From Hoplostethus atlanticus (Eukaryota > Chordata > Actinopteri > Trachichthyiformes > Trachichthyidae), in assembly GCA_034670405.1 (NCBI GenBank), contig JAXDDX010000046.1, positions 62,001 to 126,000 on the forward strand: DNA of 64,000 bases, read 5' to 3'. Under the pieces are notes generated by a model, which saw only the letters and a program-made list of their open reading frames with translations, was not told the DNA's origin and ran no database searches. Made by a program: the position numbers and the translations under genes. This document shows positions 11,830 to 23,690 of this stretch, piece after piece; the first letter of the stretch is position 1, and the number at the start of each line of letters is the position of its first letter.

Positions 11830-12846
11830 CACGATCACTGTTGCGTTACATGTTTTGCACAATTGTTACTTTGTTGGACATGTGTTCATTAAGCTATTGG
11901 CGTGTCATGACTCTTCTCGGGGTTGAAAAATGGATTTAGTTAAGTGCAGGAAGTATTATGTTTAGCTCAGGGCAAAGTGTTCTGTTGAGTTATAGCAGCC
12001 GATTACCCACAACTCTGGTCCGGGAACTACATGGGGTATTTGTTTACACCAAAGGAAATGAAACTATTTCCATTTAACTGCCCTGATTATTGGCCTACTT
12101 TGCTTCATTCCTCAATACATGTGATACGTTTCCTACTGTTACAATGGGTATCTTTGACCACCACACCAAAAAACTCACTTTGAAGGGAGGAAATGAAGAC
12201 AGCGTGCATCACAAGGATAGTGGAGGAATCCTGTTTTCCATTATAGCTTCACAACTAACTGACTTTTTATATGGAGGTGCTGATGCAATTAGTCTTCCTG
12301 CTCCTAAATGTGTGCCGAATCATGCTTGGGTTTCAAAGAGTCAAAGAAACACAATCTTGCTTAAATTTTGGGAGACCTGCGCCTGATTTTACCTCCTTTA
12401 TCTAATAGAGATTTTCTCTTTCAACCACCATGTGGTTTGCTGTTGGTTAAGTCCAAATAATGGACCATAATGGCCAGCCACACATGAGAGACTGTTGTTT
12501 TATCTACGATAACGCCACATTTCAAGTTCATCCTCAAGAATCCCCACTGCTGATCAGACCGTTATCTGTGTCTCATTTTTAAACACAAAACAAAGTATCC
12601 CTGTTGGAAACATTGGGAAAACACTACAACTTCACCCCCGGCATGAAAAATAAGCGGGTGTTAGGTGGAGCTTCCAAAATTAACATGGAACAGATATTTT
12701 ACCCACATTTATCTACATCACTTGACAACGGCATTGACTAAAGCTCCATATCTTGATTTCCAACGTGCATATATTCCTCCCACTACAGTGGTGAGCTTGT
12801 CAGCATAATCCCTGCCAGGAGTGAGCGCCTCATGAGACTGCATGGC
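11830..12846. other. Gene-free stretch
   Basis: No feature recognised. The 98-codon plus frame at 12090-12386 has no family resemblance. Confidence 0.5.
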
Positions 12847-12972
12847 AGAGAGAGAGACACACACAGAGAGAGAGAGAGAGAGAGAGGAAAAACAGGGGGG
12901 AAGAGATAGATAGATAGACAGAAATAGAGACAAAGAGAGATAAAGAGAGGAGAGAGAGAGGGAGAGGGGGGA
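12847..12972. repeat. Purine-rich GA/GATA compound microsatellite
   Basis: (GA)n with an ACACAC interruption, a short (GATA)n block at about 12904-12918, then more GA and a GGGGG run. Almost all purine on the plus strand. The Ser/Leu-rich minus-strand frames across it are translations of CT repeat. Confidence 0.95.
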
Positions 12973-14750
12973 ACTGGAGAGCAGGACGAGGTTGATCCAT
13001 AGTAAGATGGCCTTTGGCCTCAACCCTCCAGTATTTATCTGAGCAGCAATAGTGGTGGATCAGATCAGTCACCAATCACCCGCATGGAGAGACACAAGCT
13101 GTCCCTGATTCTACTGCCCCCTAGAGGAAGCAACATGACAAGACTGCCGGGCAGCTGTACTAATGCACCCAAATACACTACTAGGTTCCAGAGAGGTTAT
13201 AGATATCAGCGCAGATCTGTTATGAAGCAGACCAAGATTAAACTGTGAGTGAAATGCTTTCTTCTACTTTGTTTTTCAGACCTGCCTCCTGGGCTCGACT
13301 GGCTAGGTTTGAGTATACAACCACAAATCAATATACAGGCATAGGCTATTCAGATAGCAAGGACTCCATGCCTTTGATTTACACACACAAAAAGTGGGTA
13401 AGAAAAGAGTAATTCTTCAAAAGTCCTTTGTTGACGTGGTCCCAGAGTTTTACAGCTTTAGAACAAATCTCGCCGGTTCGTTACCCACCTCACGTAACTG
13501 CACTAAGCACAGATGCCCATCCCATCGGCATCTGGTGGGCTGTATATTTCTGTTAATATTTCACATTAGCCTATGGCGCTACACAATACCAGATGATTGC
13601 TTGTCTGTTATGGTATATGATGAGAAGTGTTCTGGGTTGCTAATATGAGACGTCTCTGTTTACCACCGTGATGGATGGCCTCCCTGATAGGACCTGAGTT
13701 ACGTTCAAGGGTGTCACAGGGAAAAGATGACAGATGGGCCCAGCTGTTGAAGATATCGACACTTTGACCAGACCGTGAAGACATTAATCACAGCACTGAG
13801 GGGCACCAGTTGACTTCTCTTATTAAGATACTATTTGTGACAGGGACATACTCTATAATGGACAGTACTAATAAATATTACGGTGTGGCAAACACAGCAA
13901 GATAATGCTGAAAGCCGTAGAAGAATTTAAGTGACCCCAAAGAACTTGTAACACAATTGACTGTCACAAGAGATTAGAGGGCGGTAACAAAGATAAACGG
14001 GGGGGATGCCGATGCTGAAATATAATATTAAGTGACGGCAGATATCCAGAAGTCAGTGTCAAAATGAAAAAGAGGAGACTAATGGCTCCTTGGGATCTTC
14101 AGTCTCAGTCACATCATCTTGTCATGGTGATAGGCTGCAACTGGTCGTCCGTCTTAAGAGTCACTGTGAACAGGCATCTCAGTAGCGTTGCTATGTGGGG
14201 GTCAGCGATCCACCCTGATGATATCTCCCAGTGGTTGTACTCACAGCATTCATTCTGCCAGTCTTTTAGCAAAACAGACCTAGCATGGTGGTTGATTGCA
14301 CTTCTTTGATTTCTTTTATATCCCATTGAACTTTTCATAACATAAAATTAAATTCTCTCATTCTCTGAACATATGTTACCCTTAAAGGAGTGACAGAAAT
14401 GCATGAAATTCCTTTCACAGGTGCTCTATGCAATTGGCTCAATTTCCACAGACAGACCGGGCCAGCCGCCTCACACTGGTTAGTACGGCTCATGAGTAGA
14501 AAATAATATTCATGGGAGATGGAGGGAGCAGGTGATGATGTATGTGTAGTGGGAGGGCTTGATTGAAGCAAGATTAAATCCCAATCAGTCAACAGAAAGT
14601 GCTGCTGTCACCAAAGGGCCGGGGAGTGGAGTTGACCCCGCTCAGCCGAGGGTTTCAGTTCGCCACAGTCCCAACAACAAAAGTCCAACTTTCTAAACAA
14701 ACTGGCGTCTACACTTGGAAGGAACTTCATCAATCGCGGGGAGAGATAAA
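12973..14750. other. Gene-free stretch
   Basis: No recognisable gene. A 'ctgccccctagagg' word near 13114-13127 resembles a motif common in decayed fish transposons, but no element could be delimited. Overlapping opposite-strand frames at 14064-14338 look like chance. Confidence 0.45.
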
Positions 14751-14754
14751 CGTT

Positions 14755-14945
14755 CGATAGATACTTTTATCCAAAGTGCCTTACAGTACAATGAGAACAT
14801 ACACTTCCTGGGCTCGACTGAAACTAGAGTCGAACTACTTTTGACTCACAGAAAGATAGTTCGAATGGTTTTCACAATCTTAGCACCGAGCCACCCGACC
14901 AACAGCACCGTGGTAGCACACCGCTACACCTTGTTCACAGCAGGC
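14755..14945 (-). mobile_element. Degenerate SINE/L2-tail remnant (candidate)
   Basis: Plus-strand cttttatccaaagtgcctta (14764-14783) is the complement of the 'taaggcactttggataaaag' core found at the 3' end of L2-clade LINEs and V-SINE-like elements of fish. Downstream text (14885-14945: 'gagccacccgaccaacagcac' type) resembles a decayed tRNA-related head. No target-site duplication found and the outer limits are guesses. Confidence 0.4.
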
Positions 14946-15250
14946 CACCCTGTCATTATCGTGGCTATTATGATAGGCCCTTAATGTGCACAGAAAGAGT
15001 GAGAGAACAGACAACAGAAGTCAAGCTGACAAATTAGACTTGAAATCTTTCATTAACATAATGTCTGGAAGTTCATTAATAACGCCGTTTTAATTATTCA
15101 TGCTCTTGTTTCACCAGATACCGCCGTTGTGCTCCTGCTGCGCCGCGCGTCTGGATTGGTTGGAAATCTAAAAATGGCAGAGTTAGGGTGAGCGGAAAGT
15201 AAGAAAGAAACAGAGAAACACACCACGAAATGGAAATAGAAAGACAGAGG

Positions 15251-15276
15251 GAGAGAGAGAGAGAGAGAGAGAGAGA
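15251..15276. repeat. (GA)13 microsatellite
   Basis: Perfect GA run. The 120-codon minus-strand frame at 15094-15456 passes through it as poly Ser/Leu and is not credible as a gene. Confidence 0.96.
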
Positions 15277-17376
15277 TCGCAACACACGAAGACGGGTCAT
15301 TATTTCAGCACTGCAGGGGAGACAGTTAAACACTACTTTGTTCTGTTCAATTTGACTCTGTGCAACATAACACGCAGCCATCTGGGTGTAAACCAGCTTA
15401 CACCTTATTCCAAGCAATTGTATGCATCTCGTAAGTGCGACCGTTTGACTACCCATGGAGCTGTGTGTTCGTAGTCTATGGAATTCACACTACTGTTACC
15501 AAACAGCCACTGTGACCAGCGTTCATGAAAAATACGGTTCATAGCAGCCGTGACACAATCTGAAATATTACAAACTTTGGTCAGATTTGGTCACCTTGCA
15601 ACCTTCTATCACTAGAATAGATACTTCATATTTTGGCTGGGGTCAAAATCATGTCTCGCATCTCTCTTTTTTTTAACGTGCTGAATGCAGCAGACAGACT
15701 TTTTACTTAATATAAGTCATTTCAGCGGCTCATGGCTGAGGGCAGCATTAGGGACAAAAAAAAGGCCAAATGTTTTCTTTTGCTAATACATTCAAACTTT
15801 CTCCGTGTGCCTGAGGAGTGCCTCACTGTCTAATGCCATGCCATGCTTTAATCCTCCAAATCTCAATTAAACCTCAGCTCCATCGAGGTCAGCATCACTG
15901 ACTTCACAGAAATATTTTCCTTTTCCCAGTTCCTTGTCTCCTCTTGTGCTGGAGATTTTGTGAGACTGATTTCCTTTTTGTTTATTGAAAATATTCATAA
16001 ACGGTGTTGTTAGATATAATCCTATGGGGTAAAAAATGGTTGGACATGTGTACCCGTGTACAACAGTCATGGGGTTCGGTGATTGCCTACCAGTAGAAAC
16101 TCATCCTATATTCTAAATGCAAAGTGGTTTCATCCAGGAATGAGGCCTAGAATAATATCTGGCTTTCCTCAAATACATTCTCATAGATGGTGGCTTGCCC
16201 GGGTGCTTAGCAACATCTAAGTCCTGCAGGAAGAAAAAAAAAAGAAAGCGAGAGAATGAGGGAGACACAGAGAGAAATCCTTGCTGACAGCTGCTTTCTC
16301 CGTGGTTCTCTGTGTTGTAAAGATGCTGCCCTCAGAACTGTATTGAGACAACTGACCCATTGTCCAGGTTGTAATTAAAGAGACCACAGGTGAAGACAAT
16401 GTGCCACATGGCCAAGAGGCTTTCCTATTTGAAGCCTCCACCTTTCTAGCACAGTATCCACGGCCAACCTCTGCAGAGTGCAGATGTGATTATTCACATT
16501 TCATAATGTTCTGTTTCTCCACGGAAGATTTGAAGCTTACTGCGTTTAATTGTTGTCTTGCATTACAAGACAATTTGAGTGCAACTGTTGAATAGTGGCT
16601 AAATTCAACAAATAACCATGCATTGTAGAAGGTATAAACCATAATAAGCATAATCATGCACTGCAGCGCCCCTTACAATCACATTGCTCTTCTTGAGTTC
16701 AAATAAGCTCTCAGCTTTGAGAAGTTGCAAAATGAGCAGCAGTGAAAATGTACAAATTTATGCTGCGTGATAAAAGTGATAATTTTAATTTGATTTTTGA
16801 TGCTCATTTATTACTATAAAGACATCATTAACATCTGATTAATTTTAATAAGTGCATGATGGCTGTCTTATAATGTCCCACAGATTTCAGTGTTCGCAAT
16901 GAAATTCCACTCAGTTCTGCACAAGCCCGAAGCTGCAAAGTGAGTAATTTCACAGTGCCATGAAAAGGTGAGGACAGGCTCAGCAACAATGTCAAGGGAG
17001 ACGAGATCATTTCTGGAATCAAATTCATCCATCTGTGTGACTATTTGATACATATCTGCTTCGGCTTTGAAAGCAGAGTCTATGTTCTCCCTCTAAAATC
17101 TGAAAAATGTCCTCAGTCTGCTGGCCAGATAATGACCAGTCCAACTTCAAAACACACCATTCTAATTAAAGCCCTTCGCTATGGCAAAGCCACATTCCAC
17201 AAGCAGCAATCTGATGGAGTAGAGGGATTCACATGAAACAGGCAGCATTACAGCAAAGACTTTAATTACTGAGGTATTCATTGGATGTCAATCATTCAGC
17301 ATATCCTGTTTTGATTTTTGGAGCGCATTTGATATCTGATATTTCTGATAGTTTTTTTTTAATATCCATCAGCAGC
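15277..17376. other. Gene-free stretch
   Basis: About 2.1 kb with no gene, repeat copy or microsatellite beyond a short A/G-rich patch at 16230-16275. Open frames stay under 75 codons. Confidence 0.5.
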
Positions 17377-17401
17377 ACAAAGTACAAAGTACAAAGTACA
17401 A
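17377..17401. repeat. (ACAAAGT)n tandem heptamer
   Basis: Three and a half copies of ACAAAGT in tandem. Confidence 0.9.
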
Positions 17402-18125
17402 AACATAAAAACAGTTTAGTTTAGTTGGTTTCAATGTTTGTTCATTTCTATCTTTTGGTAAATAATAACACAGAATCAAAGACTTCATAATAGGTAATGA
17501 TATAGTTGATTTATGGAAAGTCAAATCAAATATTCAAAAACAAATATATATTTTCACATGGACAGGATCACTTGAAACCAGCGTGTTGTAAAAGAGTCTC
17601 TGTTAGTTGTCAATAGGGGTTATGTGCTCTTATAATGGTACCTATGTGAGCCAGTAAGAGAAGGAGTCACACAAGCAAGAAAAGATTACTGTTCACTGAG
17701 TTGCTGGTAGCAGGTTGGAGATAACCTTTGAGACTCAGCATGCCTTATTCAAACACGGCTCAACCCAGAACACACGAATCCGCAGTCAGTGAACTTCAGT
17801 AATTCCTGCAAATGTGGCCATCCGATTCTGGTTGCCAACGGAAAGGAGCTGCATCAACCTGCGAGGGTAAAACCCAAGTATAACAAATCCTGAATCTGCT
17901 TATAACTCATTAATGACATCAGAACTGACTTCGGGACTTACTGTATGTCTGTGCACACTGGTAGCACCTTCTTTGTAAGGGGGTTTACATACTCAAGTAC
18001 ATCATCCACAGCTTCGCAACAGGCGCTGTCATAACACCTTCTTAACAGCTTCACAGCACATGTAAAACGTCTGCAACATAATTACATACTGTAGTGGTTT
18101 GAAAATAATAGTACAACAAATTATA
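17402..18125. other. Gene-free stretch
   Basis: No feature recognised on either strand. Confidence 0.5.
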
Positions 18126-18297
18126 GATTTTAACGCCTGTCCCCCTCCCCAGGCAGTGTGCCATCCAGTTGAAGAAGAAAAAAATCAGCAAAAGGAAAAA
18201 GAAGCTACTGCGAGCCACTAGCATCCAAAAGTGTTGCCAGAAAAATTACTTTTACCAGCACATACCTCCAGTTATCCCATCTGTGTTCACACACTGA
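18126..18297 (+). other. Possible terminal exon: strong splice acceptor plus short basic reading frame
   Basis: A branch-point-like TTTTAAC (18128-18134) and a pyrimidine tract CCTGTCCCCCTCCCC lead into AG at 18151-18152. From 18154 a frame stays open for 47 codons to TGA at 18295-18297. The translation begins QCAIQLKKKK, is very basic over its first third and ends IPPVIPSVFTH. It has no ATG of its own, so it would only work as an internal or 3' exon entered in phase 1. I recognise no protein. Lys-rich text is cheap in A-rich DNA and 47 codons is not significant alone. I treat it as a candidate only. Confidence 0.2.
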
Positions 18298-18628
18298 TCC
18301 TCTGCTCAGCATACTGAAAAATAAGCCATAAAACACCATTCAATTTACTGAACTATATCAGCGGAGTATAGCAGACTGCAAATACAGTGAACATCAACTG
18401 TCCTGAAACTACTATTTTTCTGTTAGAGGGTTGGGAGCTTTTGGGATCCCCCAAATTGAATGGCCTAAGTACAGAAAATAGAATGGACAACTGCTGGTGA
18501 AATCTGTTGAGTTCATTTTCACTGAAGCAACTAGCTGTGCCTTTGGGGTGAACGCTCCCCACATGCCAGGGACTGTTACATTCAGGGCTCTACTGTAGTG
18601 TTTTGTGATTAGCCCCGTAAATCCAATC

Positions 18629-18644
18629 AAAAAAAAAAAAAAAA
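18629..18644 (+). repeat. Poly(A) run, 16 bases
   Basis: A16 with no visible element body to the left and no target-site duplication. Confidence 0.95.
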
Positions 18645-19729
18645 GTTTACAACTCGCCATAGTGATTGCACTTGGTGGACAGGGCACAAGGCACAAGGTT
18701 GGCATGTCGTTGAAATTTAGAACATTTGGTGATTTTATGAAAAAAAGTTCTAAATCGAGGTTTTCATGTTCTGGTTGAATATTGGATCAAATATTGAACT
18801 GTTTGTTAAGGTTGTCAGCTGATTGTAATTGGATATCTGAAGCAACTCTTTGACTATAGTGCAGATCCAGAGAAGATAACTACTTGCGGTGAGTAATGCA
18901 GCATATATCAGTTGCACAATGTCTGAAAAACATCTTCATGACACTAATCAACCCTCATCATCTTCAGGTAATAATGGCACCACCTACTAAATCAACAAAT
19001 CAACCCACTGTATGTCACAAATGTCAGTTTGTCATAGATTTGATTACGCTTTATTGTGGTGTTATTAATGTATTGGGTTTCGAGCATTACTGATATTTCT
19101 GTTAAGCTCTTGACATTGGAAAGCCCTTACAAAGCCGGCCTCATCTGTAGGCCAAACAACTTCTGTAAACATGCACTGTCAAAGTCAATATCCATTCAAG
19201 TTGCCGGTCGGAACCAGCAAAAGCCACCGCTGTTCTCGGTCTGGGCTAAAGAGGTGAGGGGAGTGGATGACCTAGTTCACCCTGGGGAGCTGTCATCACC
19301 TGTGGAGGATACGCAACATTGAGAAGCACTGATGATTTAACGCCAATTGCAGTGAGGCATATGCACCCAGCAGACAGCATGCAGGTCACTACCATTCCTG
19401 ACTGACAGGTTTCTATGGTCTTGAACGGAGCATCCCCCTAAACACAGGGGGCCATGCCGGGGAGGACCTTCGGCATGGCTCGTGACGATAGTATGTGCGA
19501 TAAGACCAAGAACGTTTTACAAGACAATGACAAACAATACAATCAGGTCTCACTAATTTTCTCACACTCGCTGCACTAGATTGTTAGCAGCATTACGGCT
19601 GTGAAGATGATGAAAATGGAACGATTTACTATCCTATTTGGCACAGCCCTGCAAAGTTTAGCATCTTAATTCTTACATTTCTAGGTCCGTCCCTCCCCTA
19701 GTCTTTGGAAAACCCCTTGGAGAGATGTC
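18645..19729. other. Gene-free stretch
   Basis: No gene. The 88-codon plus frame at 19056-19322 is unsupported. Confidence 0.5.
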
Positions 19730-20290
19730 TCGGTACTATTTAACTCTCCTGAATATGAAGAATCCTTCTGCACACGGGCCTGATTATGCAAACGGAGGAT
19801 TTGTTCCTCTTATGGAAGAAAACTTGAACCTGCATAATTTCCTGAATATGTATTTTTTGTTTGGATGATGAATAGGGAAACGTGTTGTTTCCCAGACCTG
19901 CCCAACTGTAGCTCATCCTTCTTCCTGTTACCTTGGGCCTAATTTAATAACCTAAAATTCACTCAGCCAACTGTGATCCTACTGTGCACCCTGATGGCAG
20001 AAATATGTGTAAACACCTGCACTAATTACCGTCTTGGGCGGATTATTTATGAAATGCATTAAAGCATGTGTAAAACGATTCATTGGTCAGAATTCGGGGC
20101 AATTTTTCACTCGACCATCCAAATATCTTTCAGCCCAAGGGAAGCGGAGCGCGTTCCCACTGAAACCGGACAGTATTATCTTGGCGTGACTATTCATTTT
20201 CAGGCCTGTTTGCTGCGAGGAGAATAAACAAGATTATCAAATAGACAAAGATGAGTATTGCTGTGTTCTCTGCATCCGCCCACATTGATT
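19730..20290. other. Conserved-noncoding-like sequence (candidate regulatory DNA)
   Basis: A unique, low-repeat stretch of mixed composition, rich in homeodomain/POU-like words (ttatgcaaa near 19786, taattacc near 20022, tgcataat near 19833, attgattg near 20284). It lacks microsatellites and repeat copies, unlike much of the window. This look is typical of teleost conserved non-coding elements, but conservation cannot be judged from one sequence. Confidence 0.2.
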
Positions 20291-20317
20291 GTTTATGTTT
20301 GATGTAATCTACTTAAT

Positions 20318-20671
20318 GTGTTTGTCGTCCTGCTGACATTCCAGTTTTTCACGAGTTTCCCTAAAAATATTTTTCCCGACAATACCTATTTCCCAATATT
20401 GTATCTCTCACAAAATAACCTATGCCTAGATATGGCTCGTAAATATTTTCTTATTACAAAGTTTCGGAGAGAGCACACTGACTGCGCTGCAGGTGCTGAG
20501 CAGAGGATAAAATTAGAGCTGCACTCGAGCCTCGAGTGTTCAGGAGGACTAATTGAGCCAAAACTTCTCAGAGAGATAGACATCTCTGATTACATTACAT
20601 CAGAGAAATATTCTTACAAGTGTGCTGATATTGAAATGATAATGAACAAGACGAACTTCCACTATGATTAA
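20318..20671 (+). other. 117-codon open frame, coding status doubtful
   Basis: Frame starts MFVVLLTFQF and has a hydrophobic N-terminus and a more acidic C-terminus. No domain recognised. It overlaps minus-strand frames and contains two inverted repeats: CACTCGAG/CTCGAGTG (20522-20538) and TCTCTGAT/ATCAGAGA (20583-20606). Probably chance. Confidence 0.12.
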
Positions 20672-21107
20672 CAGTGGGTAATGATTTCTCATATCTACTA
20701 ATTATCCATGTTTGGTTATCTTGTACCAGAAGAGAGCCAGATTGATCAAGAGGATTTGTATTTAATGTCAACCGTAATGATTTTGGCATCAAAATAATGT
20801 GATTTGGAGAGTCAAAGTCAAATCCACTGTTATTTTGTAACTGGAAATACAGATAATAGATTTACAGAACTTCAAAAAAGTAAATGAGCTTTTTGTTGTT
20901 CAGCTGGTGAATGATTAGATATAGTTGATATATGATAAAAGTTAATTGGTAGCTCATTGTGTTGCTTCTGGTGTTTGGTGTTGCAGAGAAACACTAAACT
21001 CTTACACCCATGACACCCAGTTAAAATAACATGTTTCACTTAAGCTTCTGAGTGTTTGAATCTGTTGCGATATACGGTGCAGTATACAGGATAAAGCCTC
21101 ATGAAGG

Positions 21108-21120
21108 AAAAAAAAAAAAA
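21108..21120 (+). repeat. Poly(A) run, 13 bases
   Basis: A13; a second run of twelve A lies at 21571-21582. Neither is attached to a recognisable element. Confidence 0.9.
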
Positions 21121-21710
21121 CTATCTGGATTGAGCAAATTGATTCTGAAACGGCCTGGTCTGATGAAATTTTGTGAAATGACCATGATGTCTTAAAATGC
21201 AAATAATGTACTCTGTGCAGGAAAAGTGAGAAAAATCCCACACCAAGAAAGGAGACAGGGCTAGGAAACAGGCAGTAGTTTGACATTGAAACAATGTAAG
21301 GGTGCTGAGGCTGGGGTGGTGAATGGGTGTATACACTTCAATTCTGACAACCTGGGTTCAATTCTCAAATCATTGACCAAAACCCAAACCTAACCTCAAG
21401 AAAACTGTTTTAGTCGACTAAACAACTTGTTTTTCCTACCCGTTAACTACCTTTTGTCCTATTTGTGGTATTGTCACACAGTCCTTTTGTGGTGGAGGAA
21501 CATCAAATTACCACAACGTTTCAGAGTTTGTGTCTATTTCATGAAAGTCTGTGAGACTGTGTTGTCCTGGAAAAAAAAAAAACCTCAACATGAATTCACA
21601 GAAGAAGAAGCATCGGCAGGATCACCAGAAGGAATACGGTGATACAACGAGACAGAAAATCTTTACCAAACATTTGATCAGTTAAATTACACACAGTCAT
21701 GAAATATCCA

Positions 21711-21736
21711 AATCAATCAATCAATCAATCAATCAA
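21711..21736. repeat. (AATC)n tandem repeat
   Basis: Six and a half copies of AATC. Fish LINE and SINE tails often end in ATTG/AATC tandem arrays, so this may mark an eroded minus-strand retroelement end, but no body is recognisable. Confidence 0.93.
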
Positions 21737-23370
21737 TTTTCGACTCAAGGCTCAAGCAGGCTCCAAACGTTTTGTGGGGGCCTGAGTGTCACAATTCCCA
21801 CTAAGGGCAGCAGTTGCTGTACTGTAAATCATGAAAATGTGCTTGCTTTGACTGCGCATTTATTGGCCGGGTGTAGCCATGCTCTCACGGGCGATAGCTA
21901 GTTGGATGTGACAGAGTGCAATATTATCCCTCAGACACAGCCTCCCCAATTTCAGACAGCTAGAGCATGAGAGGATGATGTGTTTGAATTATTGATACAT
22001 TCTCAAGGTTGAGTGCATCACACTTTTTTAAGAGGCTCTGAATGCTCTGAAAAAGGTTTCAGGCGAGGGGGGAACACATTTGCGTGTAAAAATCCCACAA
22101 TTAGTGGAATATAAGTACACTATTGCTAAAAACGCTAACCCCCATCAGAGTTCGGGAAAACGAAGAGATGCATCTCGTATTGACCACGGAGGGCTTGGGA
22201 TCTCTGCAGAAAGAGGCTCGTGACAGATGCCTCTATCTTTCCAATGCAGTTAGAACATTTGATCCATGCACATTGCGGATCAGGGAGAGGGAATTTGTTA
22301 TAATTAACTGTGAGGAGTGAATGCATCCTGGGGAGATTATACTAATTACTTGAGCTATCTTGGAGGTTCACTATAGGATCAGAGCTCTCCAAATGCATTT
22401 CTGTGTCATCTGGGTCTCTGAGAGAAACAAACATACACCCTCATTTGTTTTTTTATTAAATGGAGTGCTTAAAAGTCGGGGTCGGGAATGTTGAGCTTTC
22501 AACAATGACATAACTAATGTAAGTAATTGAGATATTTTCCAAAATGCCATGTATACATTTTAGAAAACAACACCATTCAGTAACTCTGAAATATTCAGTT
22601 TGAAAAGGACTCAAGTTTCCTGATGTACTTCATGTTTTTTTTTACATTTTGCAACACAATGTCACACACTGCCCTCTGCCAATGTATTTTCCAGCCACTC
22701 AACGCTGCATTCACCTGCCTCATACACTGCCTCATTCTTTCAGAGCCATCTGGAAAAAAAGAATATTTGAAAAAAATTGTAAACTTATCCTTGAAAGTGA
22801 CTCTTCATCTTGAACTCACAACAACTCAAAGTTGTGAGCATAATGTGCCTGTGTTGTCAGCCATATTAACAAAGTGAACACACCATTAAACAATGTCATT
22901 AACCACCGACTCATGCTAATGTCTTCCTTTAACTATCAATGACGCTTAGCTTACTGGTCTGAAAGGGAAATCTGTTTTCTGGATTATTAGTCCAAAATAG
23001 AAAATCACTGAGCACTTCGAATGTTGTTGTGGTGCTTGAAAGGGTGGGGAAAATGCAGTTAAATTGAATTGAAATAATTCAAATGGCAAGGATGGGCAGT
23101 GAAGGACTGCTCCTGATGCTTTTTATTGATGTATTTGTGAGTGGTTTGTGCAAAGTCAATGAATTGGGTTTTGCTTTTATATTGTGTCCTGGACAATATC
23201 CCATTTAGCCTGCCCATCTAAATGCTAATAAGATGGAAGCTGTTTTAAAATTGCTCAGTACAACCGATGTGGTAATTCACTGATTGCTAACTAACTGTAA
23301 CTTTGTGGCAACTTAAACAAATGCCACATGACATCTCAAATTCTCGCTATATGGCACTTTCTCTGTGCTG
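21737..23370. other. Gene-free stretch
   Basis: No gene or repeat copy recognised. Longest frame 84 codons (22623-22877, plus), without family resemblance. Confidence 0.5.
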
Positions 23371-23690
23371 ATCCACTTCTCAGAAATCACCGGTGTCCAT
23401 TGGCCCTATAGGACCGTATTGGGGCAAGACGTGAGTAGTTTCGTAGTGAAGCAATTGATGACATTTTTGGAGAATGGATCGGTGTGATGGAAAAAGATGC
23501 AGGTCGGAAATGGCCTGAGGTATGCTTGAACTTTTTTTCTGAGAAGTAAGTGGACCCTGCCAAGCTTGATGTAAGTAGCTCTATAGTGAAGCAGTTGACG
23601 ATATTTCAGAATTGCTCGGTATGGAGGAAAATGATGGGAAAATAGTGTCCAGTCCAGTTGAGAAATGGCCAGAGTTATGCTTTAAGGCCT
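23371..23690 (+). repeat. Imperfect local tandem duplication with a flanking inverted repeat
   Basis: Unit 1 (about 23430-23530) and unit 2 (about 23570-23686) share the ordered words gt(g/a)agtag, tagtgaagca(a/g)ttga, tcggt, gga(a)aa, gaaatggcc and atgctt. The repeat offset is roughly 140 bp. In addition ATCCACTTCTCAGAAA (23371-23386) is the near complement of TTTCTGAGAAGTAAGTGGA (23537-23555), so unit 1 sits in a foldback. It could be a piece of an internally repetitive transposon. Confidence 0.6.

Noticed and set aside
12718-13075. 101- and 81-codon Ser/Leu-rich minus-strand frames
   Set aside because: Translations of the GA microsatellite.
15094-15456. 120-codon minus-strand frame
   Set aside because: Its middle is the (GA)13 repeat read as Ser/Leu, and the flanks show no family resemblance.
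21296-21370. B-box-like GGTTCAATTCT with a weak A-box-like word upstream, considered as a SINE head
   Set aside because: The A box is poor, and no tail, second copy or target-site duplication was found.
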